NCBI GenBank assembly: GCA_037074615.1
Contig: CM073560.1
Coordinates: forward strand, 8,377,501-8,441,500
Reading direction: 5' to 3'
DNA from: Leucaena leucocephala
Taxonomy: Eukaryota > Streptophyta > Magnoliopsida > Fabales > Fabaceae
DNA: 64,000 bases
The position numbers and the translations under genes are program-made. Shown here piece after piece: positions 12,476-23,107 of the stretch (the first letter of the stretch is position 1; every line of letters begins with the position of its first letter). Under the pieces are notes generated by a model. It saw nothing but the letters and a program-made list of their open reading frames with translations. It made no database searches and had not been told where the DNA came from.

Positions 12476-13699
12476 GTACAATATTCTTATCTATGGAAGA
12501 CTTAAACCAACGGACTAAGTTACAAGGTTCGTTACTTCCACTTAGTTGCAAACTTAACAGGTAATTCCCCAAAAATGATCATAGAAGCTAATATTATTTA
12601 TTAAGACTTTACTCATTTCTTCTATTACTTAGGAATTTCTCATTTCAGTCTCATCTTTCATAACTATACTATATCTAGTACTGCAGAGAGCTACAAATGC
12701 TCTATCATGCACATATCTATCATAATCTATCTATCTCGTCTGATGGACATGGCTTTATCATGAGCTTCACTGTCCATGCTTTTAGCTCTATTTCATGAAT
12801 AGTTTGACTCTATCACAAGAGCAATCTAGCTCTATTGTGAGAATGTTAACTTCTATTACATAGAAGCTGCTCCCTCTTAGAGCTGCATCATCTTTCATAA
12901 CCGTGTCTCATTTCATTTCATGTTCAAAGAACATCATTCATATATCTCATCCCCTACGGAACGGATATGTCCTGATTATTGTAATCATATGTCTATAGAA
13001 TTGTCATCAACATTCATCTCTAATCTCATTCTCTGTCGAACTTACTATCACTGTCTGTCTTAGATTCTCATTCTAAACTTTAAGGATTGACTGGATAACT
13101 ATCTCATTTATCCCTCTTCTATTGCTTTAGTATCATTACCAAGTTAAATTATCTTATTGCGTGTTGTATGGTATGGGAACAATATAACTTTCTCATCATA
13201 TATACTCTACCTCACATGTATTACGAAGGAGAGTATTCATTCATCATAGCATACTCTAACATGCATAATATGCAAGGAGATGCAATTATTTAAGCATTCT
13301 CTAACATGCATGTCATCATATGACCACTGCAAGGAGATGCAACTGATCATCATAACTTATGGCAATAAAAGCCATATCATCATCACATAATTTCCTCAAC
13401 CATCCATTATACGCACACTGCAATTAAACCATTTGCTAGGTAACCTTTTTAAGCATTCTGTCCCTTTATCACCTTCTTTGTTAGATCCCAATTATTCATC
13501 CATGAACTTGAGATGAATATTTATTTACTTAGGCTACCATGTTACCCTTTTCTAGGGTACGGACTCAACCCTTCACTACTCTTTCTTACATAGAATATAG
13601 GGGAGTAACTCCATCTTTAAAACTATGGCTACCTTTCTTTCTCTAGGCATTATACATTTATGTTTCTATTCTTGTATACATTTACCACTCTATTGAACT

Positions 13700-14110
13700 T
13701 CAGTGAATACCTGAGAAAAATTCTTTGTAACACAGAATTCAATTCTGTGAATTAACTTCTCAATCATTCAACTCTCTCTATTCATATAGATGAACTCGGC
13801 TAAGTATTCATCAAAGGGTTTCTCTTTCTCTGCTTCAACCCTTAGCCTCACGCTTATCTCTATCTCACTGAGAGGAATACTTTTCATATACTTACTCAAG
13901 AAAACTCCTCAGGTGAGCGGATAAATTTCCAGATCTATGGAGTAACTTCTGCATCTCTCTACTATCTCTTAACTCTTTCTGTATGTATATCAGTCTCAGT
14001 CTGCTCTTGACCAGACTATAGTTCCTTTCTAGTCTTCTTCTTTATCTTAGCGAACTTAAGTCGCATAGATCTCATTCATCAACTACTATTATTACTTCTG
14101 CTCTTTAGGG
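13700..14110 (-). pseudogene. Decayed gag of element B
   Basis: The nucleotide sequence aligns by eye with the complement of the gag region at 44151-44370 and 44750-44800. Shared blocks include TTAACTTCTC, ATCATCAAAGGGTT-like and CTCAAGAAA segments, and an N-terminal ATGAGATC-ATGCGAC block near 14050-14090. The reading frame is lost through many stops and indels, and the centre of the capsid domain appears deleted. Gag would form the cytoplasmic particle for reverse transcription; this copy cannot. Confidence 0.6.
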
Positions 14111-14477
14111 TGCTCTTCCCTAGGTCTGCTAGGTTACTGTTTATTTATGATGGAATCCCTCTGTCTTGGGAACATTAGCTCTCTAACTGTAAACCATCAC
14201 ATCTCTAATCTTAAGCCATATATTAGGCTCATTCTCAGGCAAGTCTCATTCTAACTTTTAATTCTCTTGTTCAGGAAAGACCAATTGAACAACTTGTTTC
14301 ATAATGTAGATATACTCCTAATGGTCATACAGAGGATCTACTTCTAAATATCTTTTTAACTGATCTATATCTCTGTATCTCATACTGTTTAGCTTGCCTG
14401 CATCTTGTGCTGAACCTCTAACTGATGAACTTCAGCGAGGTTGGCATCTTTATTTATAATCAGGTCTCTGTGTATCC

Positions 14478-14719
14478 TAGTCACAACCTGAGTATTGGCT
14501 TATCGCAACTCAAATTCTCTGTAAAATTTAGTCACGACCTTATCATTATACTCGTCAAGACTTGACAGCTCTGTGATCTTTAGCCGCGGCCAATAGTCTT
14601 TACTCGTCACGACCAAAACACCTCTATAAATATTCGTCGTGACCCATGGCTCAACTCATCGCAACATGACTTCTCTGGAACTTCAGTCACGACCTAAACT
14701 ACTTCACATCGTAACCTGG
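14478..14719. repeat. Decayed GTCGCGAC array
   Basis: About ten copies of GTCACGACC, TCGCAAC, GTCGTGACC and similar forms at irregular 20-45 bp spacing. Most differ from GTCGCGAC at a CpG, as expected from cytosine methylation and deamination. The homologous array of element 1 is at 39078-39220 and that of element 6 at 52973-53252. Confidence 0.65.
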
Positions 14720-15085
14720 ACACAACATTCTCTAACCTTCCCTTATAATGTCCTTGTCCAGTCTTTACTTTAGTAATGGCCGATCCTTGCTCTTAACTTT
14801 GATGAGCTTGAGTAACTTGAAACTCATCCATATCTATCTATCATAATTGAATTAAATAGGGAACATATTCACATAGATGTCCAACCAACTATTATTTCAT
14901 TATATCACATTAAAACTCATATTTCATATCACCATAACGTTTGTACATACATTACATACATATCAATTATATATATGGGGTAAGTCATAACTATTATACA
15001 TTTACATAATTACTTCACTTTACACTGTTTACATATTTACATTACCCCTCATCCCTTTTTACATTCTTTTCTAGGGAATCATAAA

Positions 15086-15943
15086 CTATAAATACTTCTG
15101 CATACAGAAATGCCACCCTTGTATATCAATTGGCGGATCATTTCCCAAAAACTTACTTAGCTCTACATGCCATGTAGGAGTATATGGCAATATCTGACCT
15201 ACGACCATCTCATGCCAATCTTCTAGATTGTAAACCTGATTCAGGTCAATGCCCTTTATCGTATATCAATTTATCATCCTTGCTACGACATTAATGAAAT
15301 GCAGATAAACTGACTGCTCTTGGTCTCTAGTTCTATCCATCCCTTGACCTAAATTGAGTAGTTCACTCTTCACAGCTTTCTTGAGACTGATATAGTCAAC
15401 ATTATCTATCTTTCGTAAAGAAGATTGGGGTTGACTAGGACCAGGAACATCCCACTGATCTTTATCTATAACACCATATATTCCTGGACTGCGAGAATAG
15501 GAAGGGACAGTCATAAGTTATGACTGGATCTCTGGATTAGGGAACTGTTGTATGTTACTCATATCAAATCTATCCTCAAACACTGGTGAAGGAGGAATAA
15601 TATCTAGCCTACCCATCATCCAATACCAGTACTTAGCTTTCTCAGCAGTAATTTGTCCTCTCAACGGAGGAATAAAGCTTACATCAGGGTTAGAGGGCAC
15701 TCCAATAAGCTCATATTGTATGGAATTACTAGATTCATCATTATCTAGTGCAGCATCATCTGGTGTATTCACAATATCATATTGAATCTCTACATAATCT
15801 CTAGACTGTAGGTTTGAGTCTACAGAAATATCTATGGGATATTCTACTGTAAACCTTCCTGACTGATTCCCTATACTATCGTCTAAACTCTCTTCACTGT
15901 CTGAAGAATCAAAGTCTGGATGTATATCATCTTCATATATCAT
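15086..15943 (-). pseudogene. Unrecognised acidic protein frame, two in-frame stops
   Basis: Reading from ATG at 15943, one frame runs 285 codons to TAG at 15088-15086, broken only by stops at 15520-15518 and 15268-15266. I do not recognise the protein. The first 50 residues are very acidic (DSSDSEESLDD). The middle is proline-rich with a KYWYWMMGRLD block. The C-terminal part has EDWHEMVVGQILPYTPTW and ends near WHFCMQKYL. It lies between the PBS and the decayed gag, where some plant gypsy elements carry an extra first ORF, but no homology to those can be claimed. An open frame continues upstream of the ATG to about 16040, so the true start may be earlier. It has no zinc knuckle, protease or polymerase motif. 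Confidence 0.55.
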
Positions 15944-16130
15944 TACTGGTCGGAGGTCTCCCTGATTAACTGATGGCTCAGACTTAACCTTATGAAATCC
16001 AATATCTACTACTGCAAGATTTTCTTCAATAATTAAGACTAACTACCTCAATAAATACCCTAACTTAACAACACACTTATTACTTAGAGTTAGGGTCTAG
16101 GGATTATCTTATCTGATGCTCGAAACTTCT

Positions 16131-16142
16131 GCCCTGATACCA
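16131..16142 (-). promoter_or_regulatory. Primer-binding site of element B
   Basis: Minus-strand TGGTATCAGGGC, three bases after the 5' LTR end. It matches the initiator Met tRNA complement TGGTATCAGAGC with one change, and it sets the element orientation as minus. Confidence 0.8.
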
Positions 16143-16145
16143 AAA

Positions 16146-17875
16146 TATAACATCCTTACTTTTGTACACCTTAGAGACCATTAGGTAGCATTTATAACCA
16201 CTTACAAGATTTTTAAAGTCCATCAGCTAAATCTGGAATTTTTTTCTCTTGGCGAGTTACTGTTCATATGGTATTCCAGATTCGGCGACAAACTTCAAAA
16301 AATCATAATTAATTATAGAAAAATTGAAATGAAGTGGTTCAAAATTCTACTCGAAGCTAACATATTTAAATTTAATTGAAAAATAAGTTTCTGACCAAAT
16401 GGTTAACACATTGATACAGTTTATTCATTAAAATGTACTGTTCATTTGGTAAAAAATTCTGAAAACAGATTATAGTCCCCATATTTGGAAAATTGGTTCT
16501 CTTTGTACATATATCAAAATAAGGTTTTCTTGGTGTTAAAATGAAGCTTGACATGGTAATTAAATGTATGTAAAATTTTATACATTTATTCCATCATTTA
16601 CTATTTTTTCTCACATCATAAACATTATTGCTTAAACTAAGCATACAACATCATTACTTGCAAGAATTCTTTACATAACATCATATAACATTTACATTGA
16701 CCAATCCCTAACTCCTCTTCATGCTTCTTCATCCTCTTTCATCATTCATAAACTTGTGGGGATTGGGATTACATGGATGGGGTGAGATTTCAAGAAAAAT
16801 CTCAGTAGCAAACGATACTAAACAATGCATGTATTAATGTAATTGCTTGTGCTTGCTTGTGAAAGTGTTACGTTAGTGTAATGAGCATGCTTCCATGTAT
16901 CATATGAAATACAATTGGCCAAAGTAATCATAAAAATAGAGTTCAATCATTTGCACATATGCACACAATTTAACAAAGCCATAGCACAATCAATCATAAC
17001 ATTCAATACATACAAGTTTAGGGTATGTTTACTACCTTATTGCTTTACTTCCTTTCAGTTTAACTTTACTTCTTCCTTTATACTTTTCCTTGATGTGTGG
17101 TTGCCTCTTTTGAGTCCACAATCAAATTCTAACATCACATAATCATCCATTCATTACAATCTAACTTCTCTTGAACATTAAACTTACTTTAACTAACATA
17201 ACTTCCTTTAATCTTTACCAATTGACTTGGCCTTTGAATCAATTGATGTCTTGACCTTACCATACAAAATTTCATCTTTTGAGTCCATTTATGAGCTTAA
17301 AATCATGAAATTCTAGCTCCCATGCACTGTTCTAGATAGATTTGAAAAACATCCATAATTCTTCCAAAAATTCATATTTTGATTCTAATGCTTCCCATAC
17401 TTTTTTCTCTACTTTATCCAACACAATTTCTCATTTTAAAACCATTGGAATCATCAAAATCATGAAATTTAAATCACTGTTCATGCGAGTGAACAATATC
17501 AGGGAAGAATTCCAAATATTATAACTTTCAATTCCAATGTTTCCAAGGTTCAAAACCTATCTAATCCTACTCAAAATCATCATATAAATTCAATGGAAGC
17601 ATTAGATCATTGAAATTCCATCTCCTTATATCATGAACAGTGCATGAACAGTGCAAACTGAATTATTTCATCCATGGCAAAGTCAAGAATATCAACTTGA
17701 TTCAACAACTAATCATCTAACTAGCTTGTTTAAGCTTTAATCTCATAATTCTAACTTTAATTTCTTCTTTCTCCTTCATCTTATCATTCTTTTCTTTTCC
17801 ATTCATCATCATAATCCTTTCTAAACCTCTTTCATCTATCAGTATTATACAGATAGGAAAAATTAGGATATGATA
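16146..17875 (-). repeat. 5' LTR of element B, promoter deleted
   Basis: 1730 bp on the minus strand, from TGATA... at 17875 to GGATGTTATA at 16146. Hairpin at 16783-16804. Against the 3' LTR it lacks the segment equivalent to about 9045-10465, which includes the TATA box. A short shared CTTCATCT at the join (about 17772-17782) suggests a microhomology deletion. The element is therefore probably transcriptionally dead from its own 5' LTR. Confidence 0.85.
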
Positions 17876-17880
17876 GGTTT

Positions 17881-18692
17881 GGCACGAGGTGCAGGCAAGC
17901 TAGATGTGTGAGGCCCTAAGACACAGAAGACCAGCTTATAAAGGCGTTCAAAAATAGATCCTCCGTAGGATAGTCAATAGTTGATCTATGCTGTGAAATA
18001 CTTCGTTAATTTAGTTTTTCCTAAATAAAAGGTTTAGAAGTATGAGAATGAATTTTGCCTGAAGTTGTGATGGTAAATAGATAGAGAGCTAATGTTCTTG
18101 AAATGGAGAAACCCCATCATGAAAGGACCTATAGAGCACTCTAGATGGCAGAAGTAACAGCAACATATGATAAATGGGATCCCGGTAACTTAGGTTTGCC
18201 AGGGACAAGAAAGAGATATTATTATCACAATAGCCGTAATAACAGCTATTGTTCATTTACGAGCATTAGAGAGAGAAGTCATCGAGGAGTCACAGTCTGG
18301 ACAGGAACATACTAGGACTAGCAGATAGTCAGGATTTACTGATAAAGGAGATAGTATCCAACTATGGAATGTACAATTTTGTAAGCATAATCTGGTTGCG
18401 TTCAAAGGTGCATTAGATGCCCAAGTAACAGAGAATTGGATAAATCATTTGGAAGAGATCTCTAAAGTAATGAAATATCCTACGGAAAGGAAGGCATTGT
18501 TAGCCGATTGCCAGCCAGAGAAAGATGTAAAGAAATAATAGAAAGCTACATAAGTTACTCTATAAACAGAAAGTGATTCGTTCACCTAGGAAACTTTTCT
18601 TGAGCAGTTTTATGAGAAGCATTCTCCTTAGTCAGATATAGATTAGTGTGAGTCTAAGTTAAAGTGTTAAAGCAGGGTAAGAGGAACCCTTT
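17881..18692 (+). pseudogene. Decayed gag, first part, forward layer-0 element
   Basis: After the second ggttt the forward internal region resumes. 18060-18260 matches the complement of 14050-14210. From about 18340 the translation is recognisable as Retrotrans_gag: blocks like AFKGALDAQVTENWINHLEEI and PTERKALLA parallel the better gag at 44310-44789, followed by LEQFYEKH-like sequence near 18598-18625. Several stops interrupt it. A family C LTR is inserted at 18692, and the frame resumes at 21027. Confidence 0.7.
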
Positions 18693-20261
18693 TGTAACAT
18701 CCCAATTTTCATGCCCAGAGATTCAGAAAGTAGCCTGAAATAGATAGGCTACCAGACCCCTTTGAGAAGAAGTCCCATAAATATACAGAGGGTTTTTAGG
18801 GACTAAACTACAAATAAGTGAAAGCACAGGGACTTATGTGTAAATAGTAAAAGTTCCTAGGGGTATAACGGTCATTTTAGAATAGAAAGGGACTAAAGTG
18901 AAAGTCTAAAAGTTCCATGGTGCAAAGATGAAAGTAGACACAAGTTGTGGGCCATTAAGTGTAATTATAAAAAGTTAAGGGACTTAATTGAAAAGAGGAA
19001 AAGTTTCCAGGGGCAAAACGGTAATTATAGAAAGTTGAGCCGGAAGTGGCTTAGAACTGCTTGGAAGTGTTTCAGTCCCAAATTTTATCAGTAGATAGAG
19101 GAAATGATACTAATTAATCTAGCCTAATACAGAAATTTTATTAGAGTTTCAGATAGCTGAAATTTATCTGATAGTCTAAAAGTTATCTAAATTTTTTATT
19201 AGATCTCCTAGACCTCACATATGAGTGAAAAGTTACAGGAATATGTGTCTTATGAAGCCAGAGGTCAGGGAAGAGACAGAATCCCGAGAGGAGTTCTGTA
19301 GAAAAAGATTTATTTTTTAGTGAATTTTGACAGGAGTTTGTGAACGCCCGATATCCGATTGGGAAATTAATGGGTAAGAAAACTGGGACTGAATGAGCCC
19401 AGATGACGTCACATAGAGGCCCATAATGACACCAAGGGAGGCCCAGGCCCATGATATCAGTTTATCGAGTAAAAAGGGACAGTGTCCAGAAAAATATGCG
19501 AAATGACGAAAATACCCCTATGTTATAAAATAGTTAAAGAATGAGTAAGGGTATTTTGGTTATTTGACTAAGGTTAGAAAGTCAAGGAAGGTTATCTGGA
19601 TAGTTGACTAGGGTCAGGGAATACTCTGGTAAAATATGCAAAGATAATAATGCCCCTAGACTCATTAAAGTAAATAAAGAGGAACCAAGGGCATTTTGGT
19701 AAATTGCCAAGGGATGTTTCTTGGGAATTGAGCTATCAGGGTGCTTGAGCATGATCAAAGACCCAAGATGATATTCCAAAAGCCCAAAAATGTAGCCCAA
19801 GAGTTATGTGAGTTAAAGTGGCATTAAAGTAATATTTTAGTGAGTTTTCAATAAAGTAGATTTACCCGGTTGAAGTGATAATCGAGAAATTGATCAGATA
19901 AAGCTCTGGACTTATCTGAAAGCCATGAGGTGGCATGAAAGGTACCCATAAGGTACCATATGGCATGACCATAGAGGAAGAACAAAAAGTTAAGGACACG
20001 TGATACAATCTCAGCCGTTCATTCCGAGATAAGACTCTGGAATTCTCTGGAAGCGCTGAGTCAGATGGTGAGGTATCCCAAGGGCCCCACCATTTGTGCC
20101 ACCTAAGAATGTGAGGTGTCCATGGATGATGTCATGATTGATGAGTCATTGAGGATGATGATGTCATCACGATGATGCAGGTAAAGCTTCTTGAGGAAGC
20201 TAAGCGATTTAAGCCATTCATCGTGATTCGATCTGAGCCATCCATTCCACCTCCCTCCACC

Positions 20262-20269
20262 TATAAATA
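20262..20269 (+). promoter_or_regulatory. LTR TATA box, family C
   Basis: TATAAATACCCC followed by a GA-rich tract, as in families A and D. Confidence 0.7.
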
Positions 20270-20428
20270 CCCCTCCACCCCCTCTCATTTCATTTACACC
20301 ATTGCAAGTAGGAGAAGAAGAGAGAGAGAAGAGAGAAAGAAAGAGAAAGAAAGGAAGAGAAAGAAGGAGTTATGGCTGAGCTAGGAGCAATCTAAGGAGC
20401 TTAGGGACTCAGTAAGCTTAGGAATAAG

Positions 20429-20980
20429 GTAAGTAAGTTATTCTAGTCCCTGCTCTAATAAATTAGAGGATTGTTATTATAAATTTAATAGTTATAATAG
20501 AGAAATATCTCTCTCTATAAGGTTAGCCGTGGATAGAAAGAAAGTTAGGGGATTGTTAGAATAGGGGTATTGCCTCAGGATAAGCCTAAATTAAGTAGAG
20601 TTATACTAGATAAAATAATAATGAAATATTATTATGCTATGTATAGGCTCTGACCTATGAAAAGATGAAACCTCAGAGCAAAGGTTAAGGGTTAAGGAAA
20701 GCTGCATGCTAGGTAGTGAACTTACCCATTCTTGTATGCTTGATGTATATGCTTGTGTGTTAATATGATTATGATATGTGATGATGATGATATATGCTCT
20801 ACCCTTTATGAGGTTATGGTTATACATAGTAGTGATAGGCATGGAGCATGATAGCATGCAAATGGAAGCTAAAGGAAACACATATCATGCACTTGCATTC
20901 ATCTTGTATACTTTGAATGGTACCGTTTGCTACTGAGATTTCCCCCAAAATCTCACCCCTACCTTTTCTAAACATAACAG
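20429..20980 (+). other. Candidate LTR leader intron, family C
   Basis: The donor AAG|GTAAGTAAG is close to the plant consensus and the acceptor is ATAACAG|GG (552 bp). The hairpin TGAGATTT/AAATCTCA ends 25 bases before the acceptor. Inferred, not observed. Confidence 0.45.
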
Positions 20981-21026
20981 GGTATTGGTTTGGAAAAGAT
21001 GAAGCTAGGAAAGTGAGGATGTGACA

Positions 21027-21270
21027 CATTTGATGGATACTTAGCTGAGTTCAATCACATGAACAGTGGGAGTTGAATGACTGAGAAGTTAGCTCACAAA
21101 TTGAATTGTGTGCCATAAGAAAGAAATTTTTCCTAGGTAGTGTAGAGGTTCAACAGAGCAGTAGAGGCATGCAAGATTATAGAGAGAAAATTGTGATGCC
21201 CAAAAAAGATAAAGGCAACTCTGAAAGATGAATCCTTTCGGTGTTTCTGATAGTATTCCAGTTTAGTTTT
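21027..21270 (+). pseudogene. Decayed gag, middle part, forward layer-0 element
   Basis: The translation contains AEFNHMNSG, MTEKLAHKLN and RFNRAVEACKI-like blocks, matching the second half of the gag domain in element 1 (minus strand near 44240-44090). Stops are present. The family D LTR interrupts it at 21270; it resumes at 51600. Confidence 0.7.
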
Positions 21271-21808
21271 TGTAACATCCCTAATTTCTGTACTAAGTTG
21301 TATGTACAGATTGAATAAAATATATATGAGATTTTTCAGGAAAAGATGTGGCCATATTTACATAAAGAAAGGGATTAATTGGAAGAGGAAGAAAGTGTAA
21401 GAGCCAAAGTGCAAAAATTATGAAAATGCCCCTGTGATGCCCTTAGGATCAATATAGTGCAAGGAAAAGTACCAAGGGTATTTTGGTCATTTCACAATGG
21501 ATGGATATCAGATGAAATTTGATAGTAAATTATTATAATTAATATGAGGATTTATGGAGTTGACAGAAGTAAAAAAGGAGTCCTGTAGAATTAATTATGG
21601 AATTTACGGTGAAAAAGGACACCGATAAAGGGTTAAAGGAAGTATATGTAATTTTTATCAGGACTTCTGGGCCTCAGAAAATTATGAAAATTTGTAGAGA
21701 ATTCATTTTATATTAGAATGAATTCCTAAAAATGTTAGAATAATTAAAGGAGTTGTTTAGCATTTATTCTAAGATCAGGGTAATTTAAGGATATCGGTAT
21801 AAGGAAAG
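21271..21808 (+). mobile_element. Family D LTR, left part
   Basis: Begins TGTAACATCCC at 21271 and is cut at 21808 by element 1. Its continuation is 49061-51599; the target duplication gaaag is at 21804-21808 and 49056-49060. The outer duplication is gtttt (21266-21270) against atttt (51600-51604), one mismatch. The U3 text resembles family B (ATGGATGGATATCAG, TTATAATTAATATGAG). Confidence 0.8.
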
Positions 21809-22906
21809 TGAAACATCCTCCCTTAGACCCCTCAGAGTACACTTGCGGAAGCTAAATAGCTTGATTATACCTTAACTTAAGCCCAGAAATTTAGAACTTT
21901 ACTCTTAAGTTCCTTATTCTGAACCTTTACTTTGGGTACCGATTAATCTCATTCTACACATCCAAATGAGGCTTATTACCTATCCACGCAATACCCCAGA
22001 TGTGTACTACTGGCTCACCGAATTTCGTGGCCAAACTCTTCCGTTTACTAGGTCAAACTGAGGTCAGAACACTGCTACCTCATGACCTGCGAATTCCTCT
22101 CTTAATTCCTCATACATAAATTTAACATGCCAAATAATATTTATTATTAAATAACAAATTGTCATACAGCAGGGCATACACAAAAATCCTTATGTTTCTA
22201 TTACATCATTCCTGCCTGAAATCTGGCAGCATAACTACTACGCTGCGTCTTTAGAAAGTAACCGATCTTGTACCGATTCGGTAATTCCCGTAAGAACTAC
22301 CATTCTACATAAGTACCCAGGAAAGACTGGATGAACCGGCTAGGTTCACTCACTTTCAGCCTCCTTAGACAATACCTACGTACACAGTACGTATCAGCTC
22401 CTTTCTTTACTATTGCCATCTTGTCATAATTTTGGCAGCATAACGGCGTCTCTTAGCATTTCCAGATTTTACTTCGACATAACCTCCCTGTAATGGGTTA
22501 GACATGGGGGATGAGATTCGGGGGAATCTCAGTAGTAAATAATCATAACAATATATATAATGCATAGTGACAGTGCTTGCTTGTGATTGTGTACATATAA
22601 GTATGCTGCGTGCTTCCATACTCAATAACATATTATCATAGCATTGCAGTAGAGCTTTAAGCATAACACATAAGACAACAATCCAACCAAACAATAGCAC
22701 ATCGAATCACAAAGCCATTACATAAAATCTAGGATTAGTTACTACCTGGCTAGCTTAGCAGAACTCTACTATCACTATACTGCTTCCAACTCCGCCAGAA
22801 CTTCCTTCCTTCCTTCCTTTCTCTCTTTCTTTCTTCCTCCTTCTCTCTATTCTTTCTCTCTCTCTTCCTTGCCCATGCGTGAAGCCAAATGAATGGGGGA
22901 AGGGGG

Positions 22907-22914
22907 TATTTATA
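22907..22914 (-). promoter_or_regulatory. LTR TATA box, element 1 3' LTR
   Basis: Minus-strand TATAAATACCCCC. TGACTCA copies lie 106-192 bases upstream in sense, and the cluster continues beyond the inserted elements at 36083 and 36111. Confidence 0.7.
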
Positions 22915-23019
22915 GTTTCTTCCAATGGCAATCCTGTAATTTCCAAGAACTCTGATCTTGTGGCCACGGTTTTTCTAGAATTTCCTATTTTCTTTATTTC
23001 CTTTACTGCATCATCATGC

Positions 23020-23106
23020 TGACTCAGCCTTTCATAATTACCTGCTGACTCAGCATGCTGACTCGCCATGCTGACTCATAGCCTTTCATAATTTCCTACT
23101 GACTCA
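23020..23106. promoter_or_regulatory. Cluster of TGACTCA (bZIP-type) motifs
   Basis: Exact TGACTCA at 23020, 23046, 23072 and 23100, plus TGACTCG at 23059. The array continues after the nested elements at 36083 and 36111 (exact) and 36070 (TGACTCG). TGACTCA is the GCN4/AP-1-like site bound by plant bZIP factors. Its position upstream of the LTR TATA suggests an enhancer; binding is inferred. Confidence 0.5.
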
Positions 23107-23107
23107 G

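Larger units (their letters stand above)
10573..13640 (-). other. Long non-coding internal region of element B
   Basis: No reading frame of substance on either strand. The stretch is packed with short inverted repeats. Examples: stem AGCTC/GAGCT at 11221-11238 and again near 11289-11330; GATC/GATC at 12357-12371; AGAATC/GATTCT at 12455-12472; CTTCTAT/ATAGAAG at 12850-12866; TACCCT/AGGGTA at 13543-13559. The matching region of element 1 (37068-38640) has the same hairpins in the same order. This is the zone where pol would lie in an autonomous element. Confidence 0.6.
7697..17875 (-). mobile_element. Complete family B LTR element with acidic ORF (TSD ggttt)
   Basis: A 10.2-kb minus-strand element flanked by perfect duplications ggttt (7692-7696 and 17876-17880). 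In sense order it contains a 5' LTR (17875-16146), PBS, acidic reading frame (15943-15086), GTCGCGAC-like repeats (14719-14478), decayed gag (about 14110-13700), a long non-coding region with hairpin arrays, a polypurine tract and a 3' LTR (10558-7697). LTR ends are TGTCATATCC... and ...GGATGTTATA, different from family A. No pol motif was seen, so it could move only with enzymes supplied by another element. It sits in the internal region of the forward layer-0 element. Confidence 0.9.
18693..21026 (+). mobile_element. Solo LTR, family C (TSD ccttt/cattt)
   Basis: 2334 bp from TGTAACATCCC at 18693 to GGATGTGACA at 21026, flanked by near-identical duplications (ccttt 18688-18692, cattt 21027-21031; one mismatch). 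TATA at 20262-20269, purine tract 20315-20370, strong donor consensus AAG|GTAAGTAAG at 20428/20429, hairpin at 20934-20955, acceptor-like AACAG at 20980. It lacks the beta tail and ends about 45 bases after the acceptor. Gag sequence lies on both sides, which confirms it as an insertion. Confidence 0.88.
21809..23107 (-). repeat. Element 1 3' LTR, left part (alpha tail)
   Basis: Starts with the complement of GGATGTTTCA and has an alpha-type tail (CTCCCTTAGAC...TTGCGGAAGC on the plus strand). Contains the hairpin at 22512-22531, the TATA box at 22907-22914 and, upstream in sense, a cluster of TGACTCA motifs (23020-23106). Element 2 is inserted in that cluster. Confidence 0.85.

Noticed and set aside
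15086..15943. Endogenous pararetrovirus coat protein, suggested by the acidic N-terminus
   Set aside because: No zinc knuckle, movement protein, RT or RNase H motif nearby; PBS, polypurine tract, LTRs and target duplication show an LTR retrotransposon.
7697..17875. Assignment to the Ogre/Tat lineage because of an extra ORF before gag
   Set aside because: The primer site matches initiator Met tRNA, not the tRNAs typical of that lineage as I know it, and gag in relatives looks chromovirus-like.
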